Shown here piece by piece: positions 38,301 through 43,039 of a stretch of 64,000 bases of DNA. The notes below the pieces were generated by a model. The model was given only the letters and a program-made list of their open reading frames with translations. It did not search any database and was not told the DNA's origin. The DNA is from Cenarchaeum symbiosum A. GTDB lineage: Archaea; Thermoproteota; Nitrososphaeria; Nitrososphaerales; Nitrosopumilaceae. The first letter of the stretch is position 1. Each line of letters opens with the position of its first letter. The DNA is taken from contig DP000238.1 in assembly GCA_000200715.1 (NCBI GenBank), positions 406,154-470,153 of the forward strand, in the 5' to 3' direction. The translations under genes were made by a program, and so were the position numbers.

Positions 38301-40879
38301 ATTTTGGTGCCGTCATCAGAGAGGGCGACCCCCACCGGGTTGATATCGCGCAGCGATACGTTGAGCATGCTGTGCACGGTGATGCTGCTGGTGTCGTACT
38401 CGCCGGGCAGCGTGAGCCTGTGGACGAAGGGGGGGCTGCTGCCCACCGTGTACATCTCTGCCCTGCCCGCGGGAAAGTACACCCCCTTGGGGGACTCTTG
38501 CCATCCGGTGGTCTGGGTTCTCTGCAAGGTCGCGGTGGACAGGTCGTATTCCGTCGGCATATTGTACCAGCGCACACTCCCCTGGGAATCGTCGGTCACG
38601 TACAGGCTGGATCCCCCGGGCACAATGAACATGCCGCTCGGTGAGTCTCCATGAACATCGAGCGCGGCAAGATTCTGCTCGGGGCCCGATATGTCATGGG
38701 GCCGGCTCAGCTCGTACTGGTGCACCCCCTCAAAGGAGACTGCGAAGAGAAAGCGCCCGTCGGGCGAGAACGTGAGTCCGTAGGCCCGGCTGGTCTGCGG
38801 CTCCAGAGAGAAGGAGCTTAGATATTCGGCGCTGCTGATGTCATTTTTTGTATTCAGGGAATATGTGTGGACCTTGCTGCCGTTTCTGTCCGAGATGTGC
38901 ATGGTGTTCCCGTCGGGCGTAATTGATATGCCCCTGCCGTCGTCCACGTTCCCGGATGTGTCAAACGACCGGGCATCGGATATATTTGCAGTATCGACCA
39001 TGAACTTTTCGGCAAGCGGGAACTGGTATATCGTGTCGGTTCTTCCTATCGCATACATCTGGCGGCCGTCAAGCGAGAAGGCAAGCCCGTACAGCTTCCC
39101 CAGGCCGGGGATCGGATCGCTCCTCCTGTGACTCTCGGCGCTCAGTACATTGTAGGGATCGCTCAGCTCGTACTGGATGGCCCTTGTTGTCTGCTGCCCG
39201 GTGGCAAACATGCGCAGCCCGTCATCAGAGAATGAGATGTAGTTTATGATGCCTGTTACGCTGCTGATGTCCAGGGACTGGCCGGAGCGCCCTGCCGTGC
39301 TCAGGTCAAACTCCTCGGTCATCACATACGGGTAGATCCAGTCCAACTGGGTGGGCAAGCCCATGTAGGTGAACAAGCGGCCCGCTATGACCATGAACAA
39401 GCCGTCCTTGGAGAACGCCACCGCTCTGTCCTCGCTGAGCTCGGTACCCGTGGTATAGGTCCGTAGGTACCGCGGTGAGGGGATCTCGTGCCCCGCGGGA
39501 AACGCGCCCACCTCGCTTGTTACCGCCGACGGGGAAAAATAAAGGCGGGGGTCTGCAAACAAGGCCGCCGCGCCCAGGCTGCTTGCGTTTACGGGCAGCT
39601 CCACCACCTCCGGAGGCGTACCTTCTATCCTGTTCCCCGACGGGGCAATCTCGCCGATTCCCCCCGCATCCGCGATGCGCATGCCCGCGCCATCCACCGA
39701 GAGTATCGGCCGGTCAAAGACAATCCTGAGTGTCCCAAGCCCAGCGTCGAGCTGGACCGACACCACGTACGGTGTAGGATCGGGACGTATGACATCCTGC
39801 GGTAGCACATACCCGCAGTTATCCGGATAGAACTCCCCGGGCATGGGGCGGTTTACGGTCCCAAACTCGGACGGGTCCACGCACACGGCTCCGCCCCGTA
39901 TGGTCAGGTCGGGGCTATGCCCAGCGGCTGCCAGCACCTCGTCTGCGTCATGCGTTCCGGGCAGCTCGAACACAAAGTCCCCGGTAAGAGTCGAGTTGGC
40001 CATGCACCTGGGATCAAGCGTCTCGTCTTCCACGTCGCACCATATCCAGAACGTCTGGGGGTCAAGCTCGAACCCAAAATCCACGTGGTCCGGGTTCCGG
40101 CAGCTCGACGACGTGCACTCGAGCGTGCGCGTCATCTCTATTACAGAATCGGGGGACATCCTTACCGTCTCCACGCTAGATATCTCGCCCTTTGGCACGT
40201 ACGGCCGGAGCCTGTCACTGTTGAAGTTTAACTGGGTCAGTATGCCCTCGTCCCCGTCAAGGGCCCCCGGAATGATGCACTCTTCGGTCCCGTCGGTATA
40301 TGTTATCTTCTGTGAATACGGAAAGAACGAATGGCGGAACTCAGCGATCTGGCCGTTCAGAACGTATGTCTCGTCTTGGTTGTGGGTGTGTGTGCGGTCA
40401 TCACAGCTAAACGAGCGCAATGCGTCTGGGAACCCTGGAAAGTATCCCTCCATAATCGAAAAGGCGCCAGCAGGTATCTGCGAGACCTCCTGGACCCTAT
40501 AGTTCAGGGCGGGCCTGCCGCCTGAGTAGCTGATCCCAAACTCCGTCTCGTACATCTTGACCCCGTACCCGCCATATGCCGCGGGCAGTGGCACCTTCTC
40601 GTTGTTGGCGAATATCTCTATCCTTCTATAGGAGTCGCCTATCAGGGCCTGGCTCGAATACAGGTCCAGGCCGGGGGTACCGCCTCCCGGGGGCACCGAC
40701 CCGTACGTGTATTTCAGCACTGTATGGTGGAGGTCCTGGTTGTTCGTCCTGTGGCCCTCCCCTGGATCTTCTGTGGATCCTATGGGGTGGCCGTATGCCT
40801 CCGGAAAGGCCGCGGCGCCGGCAAGGGCCGCGGCAGCCATCACCATGAGGATCCCCGCGGATCTCTTAGCACGGATCAT
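20342..40879 (-). CDS. Giant secreted multi-propeller surface protein (about 6,845 aa)
   Basis: A single open frame. The ATG at 40879 starts a signal peptide (IRAKRSAGILMVMAAAALAGAAAFPEAYG); an in-frame upstream extension to 40984 is not credible. In order: a Cys-containing N-terminal domain (to about residue 390); eight modules, each an Ig-like/SwmB-like domain (pattern FDQPIDHSTVNASRIHIRDG) followed by about 48-residue propeller-type repeats (consensus P-x-GLAFS-x-DG-x2-MF-x2-G, then V-x2-Y-x-L and PYD-I-T). I count 10 repeats in modules 1-3 and 5-8 and 15 in module 4. Linkers rich in SDAPxVxDxA follow. The protein ends with a Gly7 hinge, a C-terminal domain (about 20610-21080), a Pro/Glu tail and the helix GILDAIIGFFRSLFG. 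Not recognised as an enzyme; a cell-surface adhesin or S-layer-associated scaffold is the likeliest role. Confidence 0.92.
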   Translation of the reverse strand: MIRAKRSAGILMVMAAAALAGAAAFPEAYGHPIGSTEDPGEGHRTNNQDLHHTVLKYTYGSVPPGGGTPGLDLYSSQALIGDSYRRIEIFANNEKVPLPAAYGGYGVKMYETEFGISYSGGRPALNYRVQEVSQIPAGAFSIMEGYFPGFPDALRSFSCDDRTHTHNQDETYVLNGQIAEFRHSFFPYSQKITYTDGTEECIIPGALDGDEGILTQLNFNSDRLRPYVPKGEISSVETVRMSPDSVIEMTRTLECTSSSCRNPDHVDFGFELDPQTFWIWCDVEDETLDPRCMANSTLTGDFVFELPGTHDADEVLAAAGHSPDLTIRGGAVCVDPSEFGTVNRPMPGEFYPDNCGYVLPQDVIRPDPTPYVVSVQLDAGLGTLRIVFDRPILSVDGAGMRIADAGGIGEIAPSGNRIEGTPPEVVELPVNASSLGAAALFADPRLYFSPSAVTSEVGAFPAGHEIPSPRYLRTYTTGTELSEDRAVAFSKDGLFMVIAGRLFTYMGLPTQLDWIYPYVMTEEFDLSTAGRSGQSLDISSVTGIINYISFSDDGLRMFATGQQTTRAIQYELSDPYNVLSAESHRRSDPIPGLGKLYGLAFSLDGRQMYAIGRTDTIYQFPLAEKFMVDTANISDARSFDTSGNVDDGRGISITPDGNTMHISDRNGSKVHTYSLNTKNDISSAEYLSSFSLEPQTSRAYGLTFSPDGRFLFAVSFEGVHQYELSRPHDISGPEQNLAALDVHGDSPSGMFIVPGGSSLYVTDDSQGSVRWYNMPTEYDLSTATLQRTQTTGWQESPKGVYFPAGRAEMYTVGSSPPFVHRLTLPGEYDTSSITVHSMLNVSLRDINPVGVALSDDGTKIVVAGGAGGTIHQYGLSTPYDVTGAAYEAGLELDGLTPTDLYFSRTGGALYVSDDDGQVHHYALDAAYNIINATRVGSFLTGTESLQALSFSDDGRTLFGLDGGTRAVASFEFGGYPARRTAALNGSDGPMLEEITVEVPTRFIAHLIPGDRLALSDVALKDGEQVARARDAPGVGEISRITRIVTAGDAPSVGILGDAVIPGKLNPRDGPVLDDDVLRIVMFDAMARDAPDVNSDAAAIPPRGESPVLVSAVLDLADILSIVFDRPVDHSTVNASRIHIRDGGAAGLTMVQSELAAPGAENTVSFRLSADRRGEISNHSNPRLHFDAGALNATDRGIFPEPFVLPLPAQKGSFDVAAQDRTPQGVAFSPDGMIMLVAGTGSDSIHRYDLPRAYDIEAAEYSTSLETPGLDPVSLAFADSGRLLITLGGFAGPVRAYEMTDPYNISTAAPTGGILSPAGREHEPRGVAISPDGLSIFVTGQGSNSVHQYSLGTAFELSTASYRKSVSVVDQEANLQGVAFSAGGGLMFLTGTISDLLHMYELDSSFDLAGASYAGSLDLRAGGGMPTDLAFSSDGRLVFISDSSSDSIYRYELDNPYSFDVSPTDSYGLPDGAPTGAAFSADGTLMLISGNGGDAVYGFTLDPPFDLSGIESAGSFSTAGEDTNPRDVDLSADGGSVFVIGRETNSVYRYDLASPYDITAPTPNGSFFVGGSEGTPNGLAFTADGEGLFITGFAGDTVYEYGLAGPYDLNSSVPTDSLVGSFNLGARGDRPTDVYFLPGGNVMLVASDDRGFVLRYELGAAYDIDTAEYAGSFSVKNQGRSPTGLAYSADGLHLFFTDPGTDSIHWYELGTYPVGIVLSGAASDSPLFSDGASAVTTPRPRVTSVTADADGVLSIAFDQLIDHSTVNASRIHVRDSNSTAGLTLLEVELADPADNNTISFMLPDERLREILGYSSPRLHFDADALRDATGDPFPVPFALPLPAYGGAFGVAGQVETAHGVAFSPDGMRMLLAGTGNSSVHQYELPKAYDVTSAEYTGIFFETPGIDPVALELADGGRLLLVLGGTADRVHAYSLAEPYDISGAAKTGDTLPVRPQEQAPRGIAVSPDGMRMFITGQLSDAVHQYELGTAFNISTAAYSGDSASIAGQEGSAQGVAFSADGTLMFITGTSSDSLHRYELDDPFDLSGHTYAGSLFMRNNLGTPSGLAFSADGRLVFISDMNSGAIHEYELDGPYGFGGPPVSMYGLSDSEPTGMALSADGTVMVVSGNGGDMVYGFALDPPFDLSAPVPIESFSTSFQDSSPRDVDFSADGSSLFIIGRQFDRVLRYDLASPYNITAPPVAGFFSVFGSETASTDFAFTPDGTVLFVVGVTEDTVFRYNLAGPYDLGGSRPSESLVRSFSVRDQGNNPTGLYFSPDGHVMLTISDSRDAVLRYELDSAHDTDTAEYAGSYSVRDQGRSPTGMAFSSDGLRLFFTDAGADAVYSYQLGTHPIGIRAAAPRDLNITGDDAPGVIDGGKPKVLGKDVAEGTSKPVVSDGAITARMGTISGDDAPGVIDGGKPKVMGKDVAEGTSKPVVSDGAITARMGTISGDDAPGVIDGGKPKVMGKDVAEGTSKPVVSDGATTARMGTISGDDAPGVIDGGKPKVMGKDVAEGTSKPGVSDGATTARMGTISGDDAPGIADDGAPRVEGKHVAEGTSAPVVSDGAEHTGVDGIVATARQVVSTVLYSSGVLEITFDGLVNAGNVEHGLISIADGYAPAGRIPLSIGEFEQAVDNSLRYVLDGNKLDLVRDYADPRLRVEIGALGQGLPDIGYRLPDSLYPYGLDTASINLNNTEGSPQGLAFSADGRIMITVGLDQNTIFRYVLEQPYDISSARIDGSHNVNAQEEDPRGLAFSADGLGLFVAGGSGNIHQYALATPFGFSPAPVPGGSFGAAEDGLVTGVDFGRNGTRLYLSGADNGAIQQYNLSSPYDITIQPVHAGNFSTVLQDDLPRGVTVSEDGRNMLVLGGEDDRVYMYGIDEPHDISTAGYVGSLLVRSQDNNPEGMAASADGRLLFVTGTQRDEVHRYDLGAAYDVARDRAGNGPTFNLYHRDDNPDGPGRNPTGIEFSSDGLQMFISTHAAGTVQSYDLAVPYAVTTAAAADSYTTAIAPGLTRDRPFDVEFSADGLWMFTTGRDGQNVYSYTLDTPYNITSAVQNDTYEITTAQNNAQMDVVFSPEGTIMLLAVENPGFIQEYNLSSPFDISGAVEAPFSIQDGLNPVGLAYSSDGHRLFIVDNTETVHRYDLLTPYTLKGSLFIDSEVFNDEPNSNDMAFSGDGRKMFIVGSRNNNVETYNLTSPYDVTSSARAAVIAVTDGSNPTPSDISVSNDGGSVLVFNNLRDMVHDYTLRQPYDLHTSVQSDDSPSIRPQDTNVNAMEFSPNGTLMFLAGWDVPSASINPDRVTGRAIHTYSLSTAFDVSTAQLAGSFITGSAANAPSGDAAVTSPSAIRFSSDGTDLFMIDETDRLIHHYILSNPYSLDNTTAYVESLNVLARDTNPTGLALSSDGKRLFMTGVSSDSIHRYDMTAAYNLSTAVYTGLINVGMLENDLRGIAFSEDGSRLFFVGQQRDLVYLFDLAGPVPIHVLAGDAPDLNVSMPTAGIERISAGDAPGVSDSPQTAKLAVIMEDDAPSINDDDAAAVILGDAIARSTPGVDDGATAVLGTDAIARSTPVVDDGATAVLGTDAIARSTPVVDDGAAAVLGTDAIAKSTPVVDDGATTARMVKISKGDAPGIDDGGMAGDAVAVGRSTPGVDDGATAELIIEVPERPPSPVLLSASINNANMLDIVFDLPINHSTVDASRIHVRDGNDADGITLSEVNIASSGTGSTVSFGLTMEGREEISSYANPRLHFDADALNDENGTSFPEQFALPLPRYGGALNVSAQQNGPQGVAFSPDGTRMLVAGTNSSAVHQYDLTEAHDVTSAEYAGASFATAGIDPVALVLADGGRLMLILDNDTVHAYSLAEPYEIVNAALTGDTFMVQSEAPAPRGMAVSTDGLRIFIVSGGGAVHQYSLGTAFNIGTAAYSGVSIDVSGREGSPQGVAFSADGRLMFIAGQGSASLHRYELDGAFDLSGHSYTGSLDARDAGAVAGLAFSAGGRVAFMPDSSGAIHQYELDGPYSFDGPPTGTQAPLDKSATGMAFSADGTHMLITGVDRRAVYRYTLDQPFDLSTSGFLSSFSISDADGSPQDVVFSTDGGSIFIVGKQRDRVHEYELVSPYDTDPPPTRRGSFSVGDAESAPSGIAFTPDGEGLFVVGTAEDAVHEYRLAGPYNLSGSTPSDSLVGSFSVAQQGENPTGVSFSGDGRVMYVLSLAAKHVSRYELGSPYDVGSMEYAGSFRVAQQGNNPEGLAFSPDGLRMFFTNAPGVVLGSGSAHWYQMGTYPVDLFSAADARDTPQVYDAASAVAPGIPVLLSAAIDKTGMLNVTFDQPINHSSVNASRIHVRDGNETAGITLSGLANLGSNETVSFNLAGEGLAEILGYASTRLHFDAGALSSNFEKSFPQQFALPLPAYRDEFSVGGQEGSAQGVAFSADGMRMLVAGSGSNSVHQYNLREAHDVTSAVYRGTSLATTGISPVALALADGGRLLLVLGGTDDRVHAYRLAVPYDVGGATRSGETFQVRQEEQAPRGMAISPDGLRIFIVGAGSDAVHQYSLGTAFDISTAVYSGDSISVAEQDGRSQDVAFSAGGTLMFITGADSLSLHRYELDDPFDLSGHSYTGSLHVGKDTGVPTGMAFSPDGRRVFISDSGADTVNEYKLDGPYSLAGPPTGTFGLPDGEPTGVAFSDDGTIMLISGNVRDAVFGYELDSPFDLSAPVSIGTFSVSAEDDNVRDVELSADGGSVFIIGRQRDSVYRYDLASPFNITDPSFNGSFFIGDSESGPTGLEFTPDGEGLFIVGTAEDTVQEYRLAGPYELVGADPASSLARSFSVRGQSDNPTAVSFSPDGRVMFAASDAGNAVLRYGLSSAHGIDTAAYTGSFSVDGQDGIQTGLAFSSDGLRMFVTKQDTDSVHWFLLGTYPVNLPPVAVPRDAPQVSDTASASPPAIPVLHLAAVNNTGTLHITFDQPIDHSTVNASRIHIRDGNETAGLALSGLASSGSNETVSFDLDREGLEAVLGYTRARLHFDADALSGEDGGSFPQQFALPLPAYRDEFSVREQEDITQAVTFSADGMRMLVAGTGSNTIYQYDLRGAHDVTSAAYTGTSLATTGIAPVSLALADGGRLLLVLGGADDTVHAYRLAVPYDVGGAAPSGETLLVDQEEQAPRGIAISPDGRRFFIVGSGSDAVHQYLLGTAFDISTAAYSGSSMDVSGQEGRPQGVAFSADGTLVFITGADSLSLHRYELDGAFDLSGHSYTGSVHVGKDTDVPTEVAFSTDGRRVFISDSGPDTINEYELDGPYSFDGPPTGAFDLPDGEPTGVAFSDDGTIMLISGNVRDAVLGYELDSPFDLSAPASIGTFSVSAQDNNLRDVKLSADGGSVFIIGRQSDSVHRYDLASPFNITDPSLNGSFFIGDSESGPTGLEFTPDGEGLFIVGTAEDAVQEYRLEGPYELVDSDPANSLAGSFSVRGQSGSPTAVSFSPDGRVMFAASDAGNSVLRYGLGSAHGIGTSEYTGSFNVGGQGSAHTGLAFSSDGLRMFTTEQDTDSVHWYLLGTHPVDLPPIAVPRDAPQISDSASAVPPAIPVLLLAEVDSAGTLHITFDQPIDHSTVNASRIHIRDGNETSGLALSGLASTGGNDTVSFSLAREGLVEILGYASARLHFDAGALSGEGGGRFPRQFALPLPAYGGALNVAAQEGDLRDAAFSPDGTRMLVVGTVSAAVHQYNLSEAYDTATAAYTGDSLGTQGIAPVALALADGGRLMLVLGGTADTVHAYRLAEPYSIVGATPTGDTFRVRPEAPSPRGIAISPDGLQMFIAGQISDAVHQYTLGTAFDIGTAIYSGVSIDVSGQENSTQGVEFSADGTLMFITGTDSGSLHRYELDNAFNLSGHSYTGSLDAVDSGTPTDLAFSADGRLVFITDSAANSIHEYELYGPYSFDSPPTGRFVLQEGGITGVAFSSDGTAMLVSGIGRGAVYRYTVDQPFDLSTATYRGFFNTTAEDNRPRDVDFSADGSSFFVVGRQSGSVHRYDLASPLNLTGTHSLNGSFSVGGSEASPNGIAFTPDGEGLFVVGTAEDAVYEYSLAGQYELGGSIPADSLGANFSVAAQGEDPTEVAFSDDGRLMFILSGAADRVNRYELGSAYDVGSAEYTGSFSVAGKIRGPTGLAFSSDGLRIFFTDHPFTQLGAVHWYQLGTHPVRILAAVNTTDLVAADGLAAFDGAGVGARLSSSDAPSLETRGESAVEGVNIIDESDAPSVSESSGFGAKLQVSDAPVLGDGATAPGSGMRMAPDEPAVSDRVTIGAGLQVSDTPELGDGASAPSGGMRMAPDEPAVSDRATIGAELQVSDTPELADGASAPSGGMRMAPDEPAVSDRVTIGAELQVSDTPELADGASAPSGGMRMAPDEPAVSDRVTIGAELQVSDTPELGDGGLAPSGGMRMAPDEPAVSDRVTIGAELQVSDTPELGDGGLAPSGGMRMAPDEPAVSDKAGIGVKLSVADTPGLTTSGDSAISGMIRETETPAVSDRAGVGVSLSSSDAPSLLTRGDAIVNVDRKSDAPAVSEKVRVDVRLSSSDAPGLDERGSTPEDETPPVLPPEPAPQPSPRGGGGGGGSRSGVSISGNSLGYDVSFTFTGAEDVPNLPLIRLEQGVAMGIAPVLTPGGTTVYDMEMILSDAEGIAAKVYYNRLGAFIGKECQGEMTASDRVHTCDMSSAISGGASYSAKGGSLEEISIPFEDGFSGRMTIMLRDNQGLLLASHERGSYTILSETEPVSVSLPETETAAEPEMDPEPEPAAAEPEPAAEPEPPASEPEVPPEMDPEPAVAEPEMEPDSPAMEPADAGPETEPGEGILDAIIGFFRSLFGM
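20610..21085 (-). other. C-terminal surface domain shared with the protein at the left edge
   Basis: This part of the giant protein contains MEMILSDAEG, VYYNRLGAFIGKEC, HTCDMSSAISGGASYS, IPFEDGFSGRMTI and RDNQGLLLASHE. Each has a counterpart in both repeats of the protein ending at 1899 (for example VYYNRIGAFYGREC, YTCDVSSLISQGSARYS and RDNQGLLLAPRE). In all cases a poly-Gly stretch or linker precedes the domain. Two conserved Cys per copy probably form a disulfide. Confidence 0.75.
21471..22154 (-). repeat. Six tandem 114-bp repeats (38 aa) within the giant gene
   Basis: The landmark TCCGATACTGCGGGCTC recurs at 21471, 21585, 21699, 21813, 21927 and 22041, exactly 114 bp apart. The encoded unit carries SDTPELxDGxxAPSGGMRMA followed by PDEPAVSDRVTIGAELQV. 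Some units differ by only a few bases, so the array is recent or kept homogeneous by recombination. Confidence 0.93.
30061..30300 (-). repeat. Four tandem 60-bp repeats (20 aa) in a linker
   Basis: Units starting at 30061, 30121 and 30181 are almost identical and the fourth (30241) is diverged. They encode GTDAIARSTPVVDDGATAVL-type units in the linker after module 4. Confidence 0.93.
33153..33795 (-). repeat. Five tandem 126-bp repeats (42 aa) in a linker
   Basis: The landmark GCATCATCTCCTG recurs at 33279, 33405, 33531, 33657 and 33783, 126 bp apart. Four units are nearly identical and the one at the 33.15-kb end is diverged. Each encodes GDDAPGVIDGGKPKVMGKDV followed by AEGTSKPVVSDG and a short ARMGTIS. 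Confidence 0.93.
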
Positions 40880-41035
40880 GGGGGGAGGGCACCCTGACAC
40901 AAAGCAATATCCATGGGATCGGCCCTGCATTATGAATAAAATGTCTTTTTGCAGGGGAGGGGGGGCACAGGCATGGATCTCCACAGGGAGTACCCTTGAC
41001 GCCTACAAGATCCCGGGCCGCAGTCAGCCCCGCGC

Positions 41036-41248
41036 TCACTTTTCGACTTCGTATATAGCCACGTTGATCTGCTTTAGGAGCTTTTTCTTGGATCTTGCGG
41101 CCTTGCCGCTGTGGCTGTAGTCCTTTTTCTCTACCAGCTCCTCGAGCCTTTTGAGCTTTTCAGCGCCCAGCTCCTTGAACCCCTTGCGGCTCACCTGCTC
41201 GAGCAGCTTGATGCGCTCCTTGTCCTCGGGGGTCAGCCTATAGTCCAT
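41036..41248 (-). CDS. Small charged helical protein
   Basis: 70 residues, highly charged and helical (KERIKLLEQVSRKGFKELG, EKLKRLEELVEKKDYS), with basic clusters (KAARSKKKLLKQ), and no Cys or membrane segment. The ATG at 41248 lies about 25 nt after a minus-strand TATA-like GCTTAAAGG. It could be a nucleic-acid-associated protein; function unknown. Confidence 0.6.
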   Translation of the reverse strand: MDYRLTPEDKERIKLLEQVSRKGFKELGAEKLKRLEELVEKKDYSHSGKAARSKKKLLKQINVAIYEVEK

Positions 41249-41426
41249 GGATAATGTGGGGTGCGGGCGCCTTTAAGCTTGTCCCGCGCATCATCCCGCA
41301 TGTAGTGCCGGCAGACGTTCAGCTGCGGCAGGATCCCCTGCATCTGCCGGCCCCGCATGCCGGGGCTCTTGGGCAGAAATTGGCGCCGGGGCGAATCTAA
41401 AAATACCGCGGCCCCCGGTGGCATGC

Positions 41427-42434
41427 ATGGCCGGCATGCGCGCGATGGTACTGAACAAGACGGGCCCAATAGAGGAGAACCCGCTGGAGCTTGCAGAAAT
41501 TGAGAGGCACCGCGTGAACGGTCCCAGGGAGGTGCTGCTAAAGATACAGGCCTGCGGGGTCTGCCATTCCCAACTGCACAGCATAGAGGGCGACTGGAAG
41601 CACCTCGGGATACCGCCCGCCCTGCCGACTGTCCCCGGCCACGAGGTTGTGGGCGAGGTGGTCGAGACGGGCCCCGGCGTCACAAAGTTCTCTGTAGGGG
41701 ACCACGCCGGAGTCTCGCCGCTGCTCGAATCGTGCATGGACTGTGCATACTGTACCGGCGGCAGGGAATATCTCTGCGATTCTTCGACGATACTAGGCGA
41801 GTCCATGAGAGGAGGATATGCGGAATACCTCAACGTCTCAGAAGACTTTGCAACTTTAGTTCCCGCGGACATGAATCCAGAGCACGCGGCGCCGCTATTC
41901 TGCGCCGGCATAACAGCATACAAGGCGGTAAAGGCGGCAGGCCCCGCACCGGGCAGCAGGGTTGGCATATTCGGCATAGGAGGTGTGGGGCACATGGCTG
42001 TACAGTTTGCGCGCCTTGCAGGAGCAGAGGTGACGGCAGTCTCGCGCAGCGCCGAGCACCTCCAGGTGGCTGCAGAACTTGGCGCCTCGTCGACTGCAGT
42101 CTTTGGCAGCGAGCTGCCCGGAGGGCCGCTGGATACTGCCATAGTCTTTGCACCTTCAGATGCAGCAACTACCGCGGCCATCAGAGCCGTCAAAAAGGGC
42201 GGCACCATTGTAGTCGGCACAATCGGGGAGATAAGGGGCTTTGTGGCCTTTGAGGAAAAGACCATCCGGGGCACGCTAATAGGATCCCCGCGGGACATGG
42301 AGGATGTAATCAGAATAGCACACGAGAACTCTCTTCAGGTGGTCACCGAGAGATTTCCCCTCGAGGGAGCAAATGAAGCGCTCCAAAAACTCAAGAACTC
42401 TAAAATCAAGGCAAGGGCCGTGCTCGTGCCCTGA
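41427..42434 (+). CDS. Zinc-dependent alcohol dehydrogenase (MDR family)
   Basis: 335 residues from the ATG at 41427 (41436 also possible). The catalytic zinc site comprises CGVCHSQ and GHE in VPGHEVVGEV. Four cysteines of the structural zinc are in CMDCAYCTGGREYLC. The Rossmann motif GIFGIGGVGHMAVQFA binds NAD(P). It oxidises alcohols or reduces aldehydes; the substrate cannot be inferred. TATA-like CTAAAAATAC about 25 nt upstream. Confidence 0.92.
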   Translation: MAGMRAMVLNKTGPIEENPLELAEIERHRVNGPREVLLKIQACGVCHSQLHSIEGDWKHLGIPPALPTVPGHEVVGEVVETGPGVTKFSVGDHAGVSPLLESCMDCAYCTGGREYLCDSSTILGESMRGGYAEYLNVSEDFATLVPADMNPEHAAPLFCAGITAYKAVKAAGPAPGSRVGIFGIGGVGHMAVQFARLAGAEVTAVSRSAEHLQVAAELGASSTAVFGSELPGGPLDTAIVFAPSDAATTAAIRAVKKGGTIVVGTIGEIRGFVAFEEKTIRGTLIGSPRDMEDVIRIAHENSLQVVTERFPLEGANEALQKLKNSKIKARAVLVP

Positions 42435-42485
42435 TTCTCCCGCCAGCCGGAACTGCTTAAATAAACGCCAAGGCCCCGTCGAGCC

Positions 42486-42635
42486 ATGCAGTGCTCAAGG
42501 TGCCATCATACACACGAGGCGCACTCATCCTCCGGGGGAATAGAGAACCTCGGGCTCGGAGGATGCGGCGTGCCCGGCTGCACGTGCAATTCCTACCGGG
42601 ACCCCGTCCCGGTCATAGACGAGGATCTCCTCTGA
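42486..42635 (+). CDS. 49-residue Cys/His-rich zinc-binding protein
   Basis: ATG at 42486, stop TGA 42633-42635. It begins MQCSRCHHTHEAH and continues with a second Cys cluster (GCGVPGCTCNSY) and an acidic tail (VIDEDLL). Six Cys and several His suggest one or two zinc sites. TTAAATAAAC lies about 25-30 nt upstream, a TATA box fitting a leaderless mRNA. Function unknown. Confidence 0.65.
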   Translation: MQCSRCHHTHEAHSSSGGIENLGLGGCGVPGCTCNSYRDPVPVIDEDLL

Positions 42636-42683
42636 CTGGCGTGGATGCATATCCATTATATTTGGCAAAAACTCCGCACAACC

Positions 42684-42899
42684 ATGGTACACGCATCCCC
42701 AGAAGAGAGAAAGGGCGAGCTTGAGGCGCTAGTCTCCAAGGTAAACGCGCTAGAGGCAGACGGGACCGACGCCGGGCTTGCAGACGTATTGAGGGCGATG
42801 ATCCAGGAAGAATCCCACCTGATAAGCGAGCATGACCACCTCAAAAAGGCCATCGACCAGGTGACTTTCATGGTCATGGACATAAAGAACAAGTCATGA
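42684..42899 (+). CDS. Small coiled-coil protein
   Basis: The ATG at 42684 gives 71 residues; a TATA-like TTATATTTGG about 25 nt upstream excludes the in-frame extension to 42645. Nearly all helical and heptad-like (GELEALVSKVNALEADG, LISEHDHLKKAIDQVTFMVMDI). Probably a dimer or helical hairpin; function unknown. It converges with the zinc-ribbon gene, overlapping by 6 nt. Confidence 0.65.
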   Translation: MVHASPEERKGELEALVSKVNALEADGTDAGLADVLRAMIQEESHLISEHDHLKKAIDQVTFMVMDIKNKS

Positions 42900-43025
42900 C
42901 TTTACGCGGGTATCGCTCATGCCGCACCCCGTACACCTCATGAGGACCGACCCTCCAAGATCCCTCTCCTTTTTCATCTCCTCTCCGCAGCAGGGGCAGT
43001 TCACGGGGTATATGCGCCCCCGCAC
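42894..43025 (-). CDS. 43-residue zinc-ribbon protein
   Basis: GTG start at 43023-43025 (reading GTGCGGGGGCGC on the minus strand), stop at 42894-42896. The peptide has two CxxC pairs: VNCPCCGEEM and MRCTGCGMSD, separated by a charged loop, i.e. a compact zinc ribbon. A TTTAA stretch lies just upstream. It lies 14 nt downstream of the 43040-43459 gene on the same strand, so the two are probably one transcript. Confidence 0.65.
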   Translation of the reverse strand: MRGRIYPVNCPCCGEEMKKERDLGGSVLMRCTGCGMSDTRVKS

Positions 43026-43039
43026 AAGTTAAACCCTGC

